Notes: generated from the letters alone by a model not told the origin. A stretch of DNA of 64,000 nt from Sciurus carolinensis (GCF_902686445.1 NC_062215.1:31828750-31892749), one strand, 5' to 3'. Shown: positions 1 to 11,290, counted from the stretch's first letter. Made by a program: numbers and translations.

Positions 1-582
1 GCAGGGTGGGGCCATTCATGTCAAGTGCTACTTAGACCCAGACAGAGAACTGAAGTGCAGTGACTGGATCTCACTGGTGGCTTTAGCGTCATGGTGAGCG
101 TTTCAGTGGAAGGGCAGGCCCAAAAGGCGGATGGAAAGGGGAAGATCATGAATGAGGAGTGAGAGGGAGGAAACAACAGCTTCCTTTAAAGGGAGGCAGG
201 TAGCCCTCCCCTTGAGAGGACAAGCAAGGCAGCAGGACTGGGGTTAAGAGCATCATCTGTGGCTCTGTGTATCCGGGCCCCTTCATCCTGACTGGGTTAA
301 AGCTAGCAGGAAGTCGTAGAGCAAAACCCTAGCACCATGAGCTAACCTCTTGCTTCAGTGCTAGAGTGCAGACCCATTTCCTCTTGTTTGTCACAGAACA
401 ACAGTTGGGGACAGGTTCTTGAAATAGCCTTTACAGAATGTTGTTGTCACCCCCTATCACTTCCCCTTTAGTTGGTTAAATGCCTTGCCTCCTGGGGGCT
501 TCCAGGGGAATTCCAGGACAGAAATGTACCAGAGACAATTGTGGAACCAAGGATTTCAGAAACTGAGGCCTGTGACCCTTCC
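1..582. other. Unassigned sequence
   Basis: No convincing coding frame or repeat recognised. A purine-rich stretch at about 120-240 is the only compositional feature. Confidence 0.5.
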
Positions 583-820
583 TTTTTTTTTTTTTTTTTT
601 TTCTTTTTTCTTTTTCTTTTTTAGTACTGTGGATTAAACTCAGGGACACACAACCACTGATCCACATCCCCTGCCCGTTTTTGTATTTCATTGAGAGACA
701 GTGTCTTGCCAAGTTGCTTAAGAGCTTGCTAAATTGCTGGGGCTGACTTTGAACTCTTGATCCTCCTGCCTCTGTCTCCCAAGCCCCTGGGATTACAGGC
801 GGGTGCCACTGTGCCTGGCC
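583..820 (-). mobile_element. B1-ID dimer SINE
   Basis: Reads in reverse: a T-rich run (inverted A tail), the ID half with its box B complement, then the B1 half ending in gtgcctggcc. Confidence 0.9.
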
Positions 821-853
821 GTGACGCTTCCTTTTTTGATGGTGCATGGGAAA

Positions 854-1009
854 GTGTTTTTGTTTTTGGAGCATTCGGAATTGCACCCAGGGATGCTCTA
901 CCACTGAGCTACACCACCAGCCATTTTTATTTTGGAAGAGAGCCTTGCTAAATTGCCCAGGTCGACCTTGAACTTGTGATCCTCCTGCCTGACCTCCTAA
1001 GTCACTGAC
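854..1009 (-). mobile_element. B1-ID dimer SINE, diverged and truncated
   Basis: Inverted ID half (accactgagctacacc) followed by part of a B1 half. It lacks the final gggattacagg segment. It lies directly beside the preceding dimer. Confidence 0.75.
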
Positions 1010-1235
1010 AAAGGAAACAATGCAAAAACTCTGGATTCCATCCAAAACAAGGGCTTTGTTTGTTTGTATTTGTTTGAGGCTCTCCTGTTAGCCTCCCTCT
1101 CAGCCTGTCTCCCATGCGGTTCCCAGTCTGGGATCTCTTCTACACAGAGAATTCTTTAAAATGTTTAGCATCCTCTTTCCTTGAACAGGCTGAGTCCCAG
1201 TCCCCTAAGCATAGCCTCTGTAAAGAAACCAATAA

Positions 1236-1335
1236 GGCCTTGGATGTAGCTCAGTACGTGCGCTCTTGTGAGCATGCATCAGGTCCTGGGCTCCATCCCA
1301 AGCACCAGGGGAAGAAAAGGGAAAGAAAGAAACAG
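1236..1335 (+). mobile_element. ID SINE
   Basis: Diverged ID head (ggatgtagctcagta) with an internal promoter-like box B and a purine-rich tail. Confidence 0.75.
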
Positions 1336-1339
1336 ATCA

Positions 1340-1984
1340 GCCCCAAATGGAGTAGAAGATCTTTCCCACGCTGACTTCTCCAGGCCCCTGTCACCCGACA
1401 CAAGGAACCCAGAAGAACTTTAATCCAGCACAGGACTCATTTCCAAAAGGGATTCTCTCTCAAAGGGGTACACTGAGGTGCAACTGTCCCCACTGGTTGC
1501 TGTCCACAAGACTGGCCTCTTCTGGGAGCAAGGGTTCAGGATGTCACCCCAGTCCCAGCCCAGGAACAACACGAGGAGCACTAACTTGGGTCCTGCTTGG
1601 TTCTAGGTTCCTTCTGACCAAGGGGACATGGCTCTGAAGATGATGAGGCTGGTGACCCAGCAGGAGTAGGACGTACCGGACTGAGATGAGCTGGCTTGGC
1701 TTGGAGGTGCAGGAGCGGAACCGGGACCAGGAAACCGGAGGAAGCTCTGCCTCTCCTCCCCGGGTAACTCGGGCTGGGATTAGGAAGGCCCCACCAGCTG
1801 CCGTGGACCATAAAATCACCGTCTCTGTGGCAGCTTGAAAATCATTTCTGCTTCTTAAGAAAACTTAGTTTTATTTTTAATGGATTTGTTTTTATCAAAA
1901 TGAAGGATTGTCTTGGATTGACTTTTTCTGATTATAACAACAAATGATGTGATTCATGGAAAAAAAAAAAAAAAGGTAGGAAAT
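1340..1984. other. Unassigned GC-rich block then AT-rich sequence
   Basis: The segment 1,380-1,830 is GC-rich and keeps several CpGs (for example around 1,670-1,770). Two overlapping minus-strand frames of 76-91 codons have no recognisable protein. An 18-base A run sits near 1,960. No repeat family recognised. Confidence 0.4.
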
Positions 1985-2455
1985 ACAGTGAAGCAAAGAA
2001 CAAAATAAAGACTTGTATCCTCCCTTCCCAGGGGTAAACACGGTTACCAATTCAGTATCTAGCCTCACAGGTGTTTTTGTCTGTTATATATATATACACA
2101 CACACACATACATTTATATTTTTTACAAAAATGAAATCATTGCTGTATGTTATTTTACCATATCAATGTGTTCAGATATCAACATGTCCTGAACGCCTTT
2201 TAATGTCAATAAATTCTTCTGTAATCTTTTTAATGGACTCTGAGCATTCCATTTTGTGGTCATACCATATTTACCAAATTCCCGGTTGTTTCCCACAAGT
2301 GATTTCTAGTTTGTCACTGCTTTAAATGATGCTCTGGTGATTCATCCTGATGGTTATAGGTTTATGCACATTCTTACTGTTTCCTTACAGTAAAATTGTA
2401 AAAGTATGATTCTTTAGTCAAAGGCTTGCCACATTTCTTTGAAATTAAAATAATA
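1985..2455 (-). mobile_element. Old L1-like relic, antisense
   Basis: The text resembles the antisense 3' region of ancient mammalian L1 (phrases on the pattern of 'ggactctgagcattccattttgtgg'). It contains a short TA/CA microsatellite at about 2,084-2,108. Heavily decayed. Confidence 0.5.
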
Positions 2456-2466
2456 AACTCAGGACT

Positions 2467-2691
2467 TTTATTTTTTTATTTTTTACTGTTTTTGCTACCG
2501 GGGATTCAACCCAGGGATGCCTAACCAATGAGCCACATCCTCAGCCCTTTTTTTGTGTTTTGTTTAGAGACAGGGTCTCGCTGAGTTGCTTTGGGCCTCA
2601 CTGAGTTTCTGAGACTGGCTTTGAGCTCGAGATCCTCCTGCCTCAGCCTCCCTCACTGCTGGGATTACAGGCGTTTACTTCTGTGCCTGGC
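2467..2691 (-). mobile_element. B1-ID dimer SINE
   Basis: Full inverted dimer from the T-rich run to gtgcctggc. Box B complement at about 2,500. Confidence 0.9.
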
Positions 2692-3182
2692 AGGACAGTT
2701 AATTTTTAATTTGCAGCTCAAGGCCTGCACAGGGGACCTGATAGCTTCCAAGACTGTCCTATAATTAGAGGACTGTTTGGAAAACCAAACCCAAAGTCTG
2801 TTCCTGCAGAATGTGGCAGGTTATACACTCGGGTATATAGATTACTTTGCAACCTGAGCCTCCAGCAGGCTTCCTTGGGCAGAGACTTTACTCTGAACTT
2901 CACTATTAGTGAGCAAGCAGTCCTGTGTGCCCCGGAGAGGAAGAACATTAGAAGCCTGTGCTGGGTCCCCCTGGACTTTACCAACGCATATCTATTTTCC
3001 TGCTGCTTTTGCTGTGTATCCTTCTCTGTTAAGGAAGGAAGGAAGAAAAATTTAGCTATGAGTATAACTTTTTGAGTCTTCTGGTAAATCACCAATAAAT
3101 AAAAAAAATTTAAAATCATTGAATTACAATATATCAAATTCCTGACCTCTCAGGGTCTCTTGTCTTAAAAATCAGTGCACTG
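2692..3182. other. Unassigned sequence
   Basis: A 139-codon minus-strand frame (2,718-3,137) and a 66-codon plus frame overlap here. Neither resembles a known protein and the composition is AT-biased. I treat both as chance frames. Confidence 0.4.
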
Positions 3183-3267
3183 GGACCTGGGGATGTTTCT
3201 CAGAGATAGAGGACTTGCCTAGCAGGTGTGAGGTCCTGGACTCAATTCCAGCACCACAAAAAGTTAG
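3183..3267 (+). mobile_element. ID SINE
   Basis: First of three head-to-tail ID copies within 400 bp. Ends gcaccacaaaaag. Confidence 0.8.
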
Positions 3268-3272
3268 GGCAT

Positions 3273-3369
3273 TGGGCTGGAGGTGCATCTCAGTGGTAGA
3301 ATGTGCGCTAAGTATGTGCATGCCCCTGGAAGGTTCCACCCACAGTACTGCAAAAATAAATAAAAAGAG
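3273..3369 (+). mobile_element. ID SINE
   Basis: Second of the three. Its tail is a short AATA-type run. Confidence 0.8.
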
Positions 3370-3431
3370 TAGGTCTGTACCAAATGCTGGTTTGGCTGGG
3401 AAAAACTCAATTGAAAATTAAGACGAAAAAT

Positions 3432-3509
3432 GGGGGCTGGGGTTGTGACTCAGTGGCAGAGCGCGTGCCTCGCATGTGTGAGGCACTGGGTTTGATCCTC
3501 AGCACCACA

Positions 3510-3540
<31 letters not shown>

Positions 3541-3572
3541 AAAGATGTTTTTAAAAAAGGAAAGAAAGAAAA
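3432..3572 (+). mobile_element. Long-tail ID SINE with (AAAT)n
   Basis: Well-preserved head (ggctggggttgtgactcag), tail expanded to seven AAAT units, then aaagatg. Confidence 0.9.
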
Positions 3573-3629
3573 TTAAGACATGATCTGAGGAAGATGCAAA
3601 GCTAGATTTCTCTGAATGGCGAGCATGAA

Positions 3630-4733
3630 GATATTATGTCCCATGTGAAAGCTCACGAAAGGGTAAAGGAAGATCGTAATCATCAGGCAAGGGGGATGAC
3701 CCAGTCTGAGGCCACCAGAGAGCCTCCTTCTCCAGCCAACCACTCCTTTGGATCAGGAGCAAAGGCAACAGAGATAGAAGTCATGCATGGACTGGTGATA
3801 AGGACTTCAACTCACCAAGGCTGACCCTGCTACAGCCACTGTGGGGAACCTCATCTGCCAGCAGATGAGACAACATTGAGCCTCTCATGTGGCTCCATTG
3901 CTCCAGATCAGCCAGCTCCCTGGTATTAGGTTGATTATATTGGACCATTTTCAATACAGAAGAGGCAGCACTTGCTTCTTACTGGAATTGACGCTTGCTC
4001 TGGACAGAGACTTGCCTTCCCTGCCCACAGTGTTTCTGCCAAAACCACCATCTGTGGATTTGCAGAATATCTTCTCCACAGTCAAGGCATTCACAGCAGA
4101 TGAACTGCAGCAGTGGGTTTATTCACAGGGAACTCGCTGATGTCTCCCCGTTCCCCATCATCCTGAAGCAACTGCCTTGACAGATGGTTAAATGACTTTT
4201 TGAAATTTTCAGTTACAGTGCCTGCTAGGGGGTGATACCTTGCAGGGCCGGGGCATTGTCTTCCAAAAAGTGATGCAAGTTCTAAATCAGCAACTATGTT
4301 TCTCCCTTACTCAGCACTCATCAAGTCTGGGAATCGAGCAATAAAAATGAAAGTGATTCCTCTTACTGGTAACCCCGCCCAGCAGGAAATTTTTGCTCTC
4401 CATCTCTGCAGCTGAAGCTGTGCTGGTCTAGAGGTCTTTGTTCCAAGGGGGAGATGTTTTCACCAGGAGACACTGCAAAACACCACTGAACTGGAACTTG
4501 AAGTTGACATCTGGCCTCTTTGGGCACTGCATCAACCTGCAAAGTACTGGCTGCAGTGATGGATCTAGACTGTCCCGAGGATCAGGGGAAATTGGGTTGC
4601 TCGTACACGATGGTGGCAAGGAGGAAGAATGCAGGAAATCCTTTGGGTCACCCCTGAATGCTCCAATATCCTCTGATTAAGGTCAATGGAAGACTATAAA
4701 TCTGATTTTGATTTCTAATAGCCCAAACTGTTT
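3630..4733 (+). mobile_element. ERVL-type endogenous retrovirus relic (3' pol with dUTPase region)
   Basis: This decayed stretch follows the order and wording of the end of the ERVL pol gene: integrase remnants first (about 3,640-4,180), then a dUTPase-like part (about 4,250-4,700). Only broken short frames survive, for example 3,889-4,140 and 4,438-4,680, with stops and frameshifts between them. There is no usable product. ERVL elements characteristically carry a dUTPase after the integrase. The relic is cut by a later L1 fragment and resumes at 5,284. Identification rests on my recall of the family, not on an alignment. Confidence 0.7.
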
Positions 4734-4734
4734 G

Positions 4735-5283
4735 CAAAAGAATAGATCTGGAGGTAGAAGGGAGACCAGTAGAGTAGAGGAAGGGAGGAGGAAGTACTAG
4801 GGAACAAATCTACCACATGATGCTATGTCCACATTCAAATATACCACCATGAATTCCACGTGTGTGTATAATCATAATGCACTAAATAATAATGGCAGGG
4901 TGCAGTGGTGCTTGCCTGTAATCCCAGTGGTTTGGGAGGCTGAAGCAGGAGGATTGCAGGTTTGAGGCCAACCTCAGCAAGTTAGCAAGGCTCTAAGCAA
5001 CTTAGGAAGACTGTCTTAAAATAAAATACATAAATAAAAAGGGCTGGGGATATGGCTCAGTGGTAAAGCACCCCCTGGTTCAATCCCCAGTACCAAAATA
5101 AATAAGAAAGAATAAGAATAGGAGGGAGTTCAGAGTAGAGCAAGTGGATCGGAGGAAGGAGGATGGGAGGGAAGGGGAAGGTACGGGGGAATGAGATTGA
5201 TCAAATTATGTGCTCACACAAAGATGGCGCACTTGACCACACTATCGTGTATAATTATAATGGACCAATAAAAAAAAGATTGG
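4735..5283 (+). mobile_element. Lineage-type L1 3' end
   Basis: Typical squirrel L1 3' sequence (gggaggaag..., then 'tataattataatggaccaataaa' type ending and an A run). It sits inside the ERVL relic and is itself split by a B1-ID dimer. Confidence 0.65.
4894..5119 (+). mobile_element. B1-ID dimer SINE
   Basis: B1 half (cctgtaatcccagtgg), A-rich linker, ID half (ggctggggatatggctcag), tail with aataagaaag. Inserted into the L1 3' end. Confidence 0.9.
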
Positions 5284-5400
5284 GGTCATTCCATAAGGCA
5301 AGGAACCATGACCAGCTGAGGTTCTGCTGAGGACCGAAAAAGAAAAAAAAAACAAAGAAATAGACATGGGATACAGTAACTGAGACCTGTCACCTATCAT
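5284..5400 (+). mobile_element. ERVL relic, continuation
   Basis: Short resumption of the ERVL pol 3' text (accatgaccagctgagg) after the L1 insertion. Soon unrecognisable. Confidence 0.5.
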
Positions 5401-5556
5401 AGGTGATCAATGAGGACTAATATTTATAAGCATTTCTACCTTACTTTGGTGTGAATCTATTTTAATAATATTAACCAAATATTTTCATTTCCATCTCCTC
5501 TGTCATCTCTTTATCATCTTAAGATGTGCTAATAGTAGATAACTTAATGTATAAAG

Positions 5557-5766
5557 TTTTGTTTTGTTTGGTACTGGGGATTGAACCCAGGGGCACTTGA
5601 CCACTGAGCCACATCCCCACCCCTTTTTAGATTTTATTTAGAGATAGTATCTCACTGAGTTGCTTTGGGTCTCGGTAAGTTACTGAGGCTGGCTTTGAAC
5701 TTGAGATCGTCCTGCCTCAGCCTCCCTAACTGCTGGGATTACAGGCACACACCACCACATTCAGCT
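5557..5766 (-). mobile_element. B1-ID dimer SINE
   Basis: Complete inverted dimer, well preserved. Confidence 0.9.
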
Positions 5767-5869
5767 AATATGTAAGTCTTTTTGTTATAGTCTTTTGCTC
5801 TCCTGGGGAAAAGCTCAATGCTTTTAGTCGTAAGAAATAGTTGGAACATGGTGATCTGACTTTATTATT

Positions 5870-6690
5870 GTCCCCATCTGGAGGTGAAGTGTGGTTTAAG
5901 ACCACACATGTGGGAGCCAGGTTGACAAGGGGTGGACTGTAAAGCCTTTGTAGTGTTTCAACTTGGCTAGACTGAATTATATTTTCCAGAATTACTTTCC
6001 TGTGTATTTCAGGTTAGGGTGGCACATAAGAGAGATTCTTGCTGGCTGTGGTGGTGCCCACCTGTGCTCTCCAAGAGGCTGGGGAGGCCGAGGCAGGAAG
6101 ATTACTAGTTCCAAGCTAGCCTTTGCAATTTAGTGAGGCTGTAAGCAACTTAGTGAGACCCTGTCTCTAAATTAAAAATTTGTTAAAGGTTTGGGGAAGG
6201 AGTTCAGTGGTTAGGCACCCGTGGGTTCAATCCCTGGTACCAAAGAGAGAGAGATTCTTACGGAGCTTTAGAGGGCGAATGTGAAGCAGAACCACTTTTA
6301 GCTCAGACACTTGCCATTTATATGCTGATTCAGTTAGCGAGCAGCCAGACGGTAACCACTCCATCTTGGCCTGCATCCATTTGGAGCACGTCAGTCTCCT
6401 GAGCCAGATGAGCACATTTAGTGATGCGAAGAAGACATGCCCTAGACCTGGGCGATTCCGTCCTGTGCACTGACCTCTTGGCCTCCACTTCAGGCGTGGA
6501 TTCTCCATTTCCCATCCAATGTCCTTTCCCCACTGCTTGCTCCAGCCATCTCCACACAGGTCATGGACCACGACAGCCCACTGAAGACACCTGACCAGCC
6601 CCACACTGCAGAAGTCAAGTCCCCAGTAACACACCGGGATACGTGCTTCTGCTTCTCTGAATGAATTCTGATTCATAGAGTTGTTTCAAC
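5870..6690. other. Possible ancient LTR-like repeat, split by a SINE
   Basis: The flanks of the SINE at 6,041-6,253 read continuously (the 'agagattctta' junction is repeated as a target duplication). The text feels like an old dispersed mammalian repeat. A 149-codon minus-strand frame (6,227-6,676) crosses the SINE boundary and is therefore not a gene. Confidence 0.3.
6041..6253 (+). mobile_element. B1-ID dimer SINE
   Basis: Plus-strand dimer. Flanking 'gagagattctt' copies at about 6,030 and 6,249 look like the target-site duplication. Confidence 0.85.
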
Positions 6691-6737
6691 TTCATTATTT
6701 TAATGGATTGAAAATTCCCCATGACTGGGATCTACAT

Positions 6738-6953
6738 TTTTTGGGGGGGATGGGAGGGCGTTTAGCAGCGATTGAACTCAGGGGCATTGAACCACTGAGC
6801 CACATCCACAGTTCTACTTTGCATTTTATTGAGAGACAGGGTCTCACGGAGTTGCTTAGCGCTTTGCTGTTGCTGAGGCTGGCTTTGAACTCAAGATCCT
6901 CCTGCCTCAGCCTCCCCAGCTGCTGGGATGACAGGTGTGTGTCACCGTGCCCA
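6738..6953 (-). mobile_element. B1-ID dimer SINE with target-site duplication
   Basis: Flanked by 14-bp direct repeats actgggatctacat (6,724-6,737) and actgggatctgcat (6,954-6,967), one mismatch. Confidence 0.92.
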
Positions 6954-7197
6954 ACTGGGATCTGCATATTTGGCGATGTCTTTCTGTGACTTGTACATGG
7001 CATCAATAACTTCATCAGACATAGAACTTGAGTGATAGCTTTCCCTTCTTGTTGGCATCTAACCAATGAATTTAAAGTCAACTTGCCTTTTATTTTTCAG
7101 TCATGGAAACAGTTTATCTTAATACCCAGATGCTGTAAACTTCTTTGTTTAATCATGTACATTGGTACTTTCAGATATTTACGTTAATGTTTCTATT

Positions 7198-7394
7198 TTG
7201 TTGTTGTTGTTGTTTTGGTCTTGGGGATTGAACCCAGGGGTGCTTTGACACTGAGTCACATCCCAGTCCTTCTTAAAAAGTTTTAGTTTGAGACAGAATC
7301 TTATTAGTTGCTGAGGCTGGCCTCAAACTTGCCATCCTCCTGCCTCAGCCTCCTGAGTAATTGGGATTACAGGTGTGCGCCACCGCACCTGGTG
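7198..7394 (-). mobile_element. B1-ID dimer SINE
   Basis: Starts with a (TTG)n-type run from the inverted tail, ends ccaccgcacctgg. Confidence 0.9.
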
Positions 7395-7879
7395 ACGTTT
7401 CTCATTTTTAATTTTGCCTGATACCTAGTGAGCGCTCTCATCCACAGGTTCAGATCTTCAGTTCGGCAATGTTTTCCAGGATATTTGAGGATTTTAAGGA
7501 TTTGTTTCCCACTTTTTTTTGTCCTTTACCTTTTGTTCTAAGTACCTTTTCTCAAGACTGCTCTCAATATCACTACTTCATTTTCACAGTTCTGTAATTA
7601 TCTTTCTCCCTAATTCATTTTCCCTGATTATGTCACCGTATTACTATTTCACCGTATTACTCTTGTCTTTTTATCTCCTTTTTAATTTTTTTTATCTCAC
7701 AGACTCCCCAATTACTTTAATTTCCCTGAAAGGGTGCAAAGTATTTATAATTCCCTGGTGTGACTCTTCAAAGGAAAGTTCCTCCTCCATCTTTTGTACT
7801 TTGTGTTAATTTCCTCCATTTCAGTTGCAGGGTCCCCCCACCCTATGTTTATGTGTTTGTTTTCTGGTTTGTTCATTTG
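7395..7879. other. Unassigned AT-rich sequence
   Basis: T-rich. The 96-codon plus frame (7,519-7,809) is Leu/Ser/Phe-dominated and looks like a composition artefact. Confidence 0.45.
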
Positions 7880-8014
7880 TTTTGTTTGGGTTTTTGAGAC
7901 AGGGTCTTGTTATCTATGTTGCCTATGTTACCCAGGATGACCTTGAACTCTTGATTCTACTGCTTCAGCCTCTCGAGTCACTGGGACTATAGGATCACAC
8001 CACTGAGTCTGGCC
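7880..8014 (-). mobile_element. B1 monomer SINE
   Basis: Inverted B1 only (gagacagggtcttgtt through to cactgagtctggcc). No ID half. Confidence 0.75.
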
Positions 8015-8362
8015 TCATGTGTTTGTTTTTTTAATTCACTTACATCTTTGGGGGACAGGAATTATATAATCTAATTACCCATCCCTCTCATCTGGTTATT
8101 TTTTGGTTTGTCTATTTGGTTCTTGTTCAGGAAGACTGGATATGGTGGATCTCTATGGTCTGTTTAGTCTTTCCTCAAAAAGGTGAATGCTGGGATCTTG
8201 GGCAATAAATATTGGGAACTTAATCCCTGTGGCTCACTTGGGAAGTGTTTGCTACCTAATGGCAGAAACGCTCATCATTTATATCCCTTTGATTCAAGAT
8301 GAACTTGGTAAGAAACAAAGTCAAAAGAAACCTTGGAACTTCCTATTTGATGGGTATGTTAG
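8015..8362. other. Unassigned sequence
   Basis: Left flank of the solo LTR. No repeat or coding signal recognised. Confidence 0.4.
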
Positions 8363-8928
8363 TGTTATGGGGCGCAACTTAAGAACAGACCGATCACCAC
8401 TGAGAAGTCCAAATTTGAGAGTCTTTATTAAGCCGGCCGGCTGACTGTCTCACACAATGCCCCAAAAAATGCCTATTGGGAGAACAGCCCTGCCCACAGG
8501 GTTGTAGAGGTTCTTAAACCAAAAATCACCTCAATCATAAGTATCTGTTGTTATGATTCTAAATTACAAACTAACATCATGAGATCATCGACAGGGGGGA
8601 AGTGGGTCACCTAGGTACAAACTAAAGAATGGTTACTAATAACCATACAATTACCATTTACATGGTACATTGATTAGGAGCAATAGGGATCAAAAGAGAG
8701 CAATTTGTTATTATATAAGAATTGTCATTTTGTATTGTTAAACATATCACACTAAGTAACTGATGATGGCTACAGAGGCAGGGTGTTCCCATGGAAGAAG
8801 CAGAGCAATTGTTGATGGGTGCAGAGGCGGGGTGTTCCCATGGGAGAAACTTATTTCCTACATAACATGGAGTCTCAGAGCAAAATGGAGTCTGTTTAGT
8901 CATTTCCCTTAGAGTCTGGCCTATAACA
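8363..8928 (-). mobile_element. Solo LTR of an endogenous retrovirus
   Basis: On the minus strand this 566-bp unit begins TGTTATAGG and ends CCCATAACA, the short inverted ends typical of retroviral LTRs. A poly(A) signal (TTTATT on the plus strand, 8,424-8,429) lies about 65 bp from the 3' end, followed by a T/G-rich stretch, as in an R-U5 boundary. The upstream part contains two ~35-bp direct repeats (8,765 and 8,814, period 49) resembling duplicated U3 enhancers. No gag, pol or env sequence adjoins it. I could not find a matching target duplication (left ttag, right ttct). Confidence 0.75.
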
Positions 8929-9440
8929 TTCTCATGGAGCCAGATCTGTCAGCCCATCACATTAGTTTTTTTATCTGACAGTTTCTATGGGTCAGGAATT
9001 CAGGCGTGGCTTACCTGGGTCTTCTACCTTTGTCTCTCACACAGAGCTGCAATTGAGATGTTGGCCCGAGTCACAGTTGTCTCAGACTCAACCGGGATAG
9101 AATCTGCTTCCACACTCACCCATGAGGTCACTGGGAAGGTTCAGTTCCTCACAGGGCTGTTGAACTCAGGGCCTCCGTCCACTCCTGGGCATGCGAACCT
9201 TTCCATAGGACAGCTCCCAACAAGGCAGCTGGCTTCCTCAGAGCAAGGAAGATGAGTCAGAGGGAGAAAGTAGAACACAAGAAAGACAGAAGTCACTGTC
9301 TAACAGAACCTCAGAGGTTATGCATCATCACTGTCACCTATTCTATTCTTTAAAATCAAGTCAATAGGTCCAGTCCACACTGCAGTTTGCACAGGGCGTG
9401 AGCAGGAGATGGGCATTTCCAGGAGTTGGTTAGAAGCTGC
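8929..9440 (-). mobile_element. MLT1-like MaLR LTR relic, antisense
   Basis: Antisense text with landmarks 'gtttctatgggtcaggaat', 'ggcagctggcttcctcaga' and 'taggtccagtccacac', the pattern of an MLT1-type LTR. The same family recurs at 17,128-18,240. Confidence 0.6.
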
Positions 9441-9677
9441 CAACTACAGGGGCCCAACACGTACTCTCTCCTACTTCCCTCACCTCAGAACTCTTCTTAT
9501 CAGGAGTGAGGTCAGAGGAGAAAGCATGACCCTGTGTGACTCTCCTCATTTATCCTTCCCACTGGTAAAAAATGTGCTCACCGGGGCATTTTAAGCTTCT
9601 CAGGAGGCCTACCTGATTTCCAGTCCATCTTTCCACAAGGGATGGGTATTAGCAAAACCCTTAAGAATTGCATCCAA

Positions 9678-9884
9678 GCTGATGCAGTGGCATATACCTA
9701 CAGTAACCACTACATGGGAGGCTGAGGCTGGATTGCTTGAGCCCAGAAGTTTGAGGCCAGCCTGGGAAACAGTGAGACCCTATCTCAAAAAAGCATGGGT
9801 GGGATTGGGAGTGTTGCTTAGTGGTAGAGTGCTTGTCAGCATGCTCAAGGAATGGGGTTTGCTCCCTAGTACCATAAAGAAAGA
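9678..9884 (+). mobile_element. B1-ID dimer SINE, diverged
   Basis: B1 half (gaggctgaggctggattgc), linker, ID half (ttgcttagtggtagagtgc). Its tail has become the GGAA microsatellite that follows. Confidence 0.85.
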
Positions 9885-9935
9885 AGGAAGGAAGGAAGGA
9901 AGGAAGGAAGGAAGGGAGGGAGGGAAGAAGGAAGT
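9885..9935 (+). repeat. (GGAA)n microsatellite
   Basis: About nine GGAA units then GGGA units. Grown from the A tail of the adjacent SINE. Confidence 0.9.
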
Positions 9936-10261
9936 TTTTTTTTCATTCAGGAAAAAACTACATTTCCCAGCCTCCCTTGCAGTTTGGTATGGCCATGTGA
10001 CTAGGTTATGGCCAATAAGACATTAACAGAGTGTTTTCCAGCAGTAGCTGGAAACCTTTAACCTCTTTTCTTCCTCTTCCTAGCTAATATGTAGATGCAA
10101 CCCTTTGGGATCATGAACATAGGGACCCTATCAGGTATGGTGGGGATTTGCTGGAAGAAGTTCAAGTTCCTGAGGATTTTAAGAGGTAGACTTTCCACTT
10201 TCCTCTTTGTATATGGGACAGAAATAAATTTCTATCTTAAGCAATTTTTAATGTGGGTTTT
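9936..10261. other. Unassigned sequence
   Basis: Nothing recognised. Frames here are short. Confidence 0.4.
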
Positions 10262-10342
10262 CTTTCTTTTTTTTTTTTTTTTTTGGTGCTGGGGATTGCA
10301 TGCAAGGCAAGTACTCTGCCAACTGAGCTATAGCCCCAGCCC
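10262..10342 (-). mobile_element. Simple ID SINE
   Basis: T run then ggtgctggggattgcatg through to ctatagccccagcccc. Confidence 0.9.
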
Positions 10343-10393
10343 CTGAATTTGAGTTTTCTACCACTTATAGTTAAGACTAAATCTAACAAAATA

Positions 10394-10394
<1 letters not shown>

Positions 10395-10430
<36 letters not shown>
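10395..10430. repeat. (TG)n microsatellite
   Basis: 18 uninterrupted TG units at the tail side of the next ID element. Confidence 0.95.
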
Positions 10431-10433
<3 letters not shown>

Positions 10434-10504
10434 GAGATTGAACCCTGGGCTTCCTCCATACATGCTAAGCTCACCTTCTACCATTCAGTTACACCCCCAG
10501 TTCC
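10431..10504 (-). mobile_element. ID SINE, diverged
   Basis: ctggagattgaaccctggg ... ttacacccccag. The TG repeat occupies its tail position. Confidence 0.75.
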
Positions 10505-11290
10505 CTGAATCTAAGTTAGTGTGAATCTAGAAATTGAGAAAGGTATGGTCCCACTCTTCTTCATAAGCCTGGAGAAACTGAGAATTACTGCCACAGGAAA
10601 AAGTATTTCAAGTGTACTTTGAGACCGGGTTGGGAGGTTTGACTTTGCATGTGTTCAACATTAAAAAAAAAAAAGAAAAAAAAGGTAGTAACCACAGCAG
10701 GAAATTCCAAGTAAAATTATAGAATCCACAGCACTCAACCTTCAATTTAGTTGCCCCAGTTATCAAGGGAATCACAAGGAGTTAGGGGTAGGGAAGCAGC
10801 CTTCTGCCTGTTTATCTTGTTTCCAAGGATGACGCCCCTACTCCGAGAGCTATTAAAAGGTCGCTTGAGAAGCACGAAAAATAAAGTGGCGCTGGCATCT
10901 ACGGGGAGCACGTTTGATGCCACTCCTGGGAGGAGAACCTGCTTTAATTTGGTCAAGTTCAAGTCAAGCCCTGTTTTTATATGGACTAGGAAATAGAAAC
11001 CTCTGGGAAAATATTTTAAAATAAAAATGTCAATCGAAAGGGAAGAAAGCCCAAACCGAAAGGAAGTTGTGTTAGCGTGTACAGGGTTACAATGAATTGA
11101 GTCTGGGGAAAACACAGATGCTTGGGGGCTTGGATCTACTAAAAGTTACGATGGGGAAATCAGGTTTTTGGTTCTTCAAAAAAAAATTGTGGTCACTTGC
11201 AGGGACAGTGAAGGGAGTGCAGAATTTTGCTGTGATGGTTTACATTCATCTTGGCATGTGATCTTTCCTGACCAGGAGAATTTGTCAGCA
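10505..11290. other. Unassigned block with retained CpGs
   Basis: The segment 10,745-11,090 has about a dozen CpGs in otherwise AT-leaning DNA and contains overlapping frames of 81 codons (plus, 10,751-10,996) and 122 codons (minus, 10,747-11,115). I recognise neither protein. A young LTR, an unmethylated element or chance are all possible. Confidence 0.35.

Noticed and set aside
3215..3421. 68-codon plus frame
   Set aside because: Entirely within two ID copies.
6227..6676. 149-codon minus-strand frame
   Set aside because: It crosses the 3' boundary of a SINE insertion and the rest lies in an apparent old repeat.
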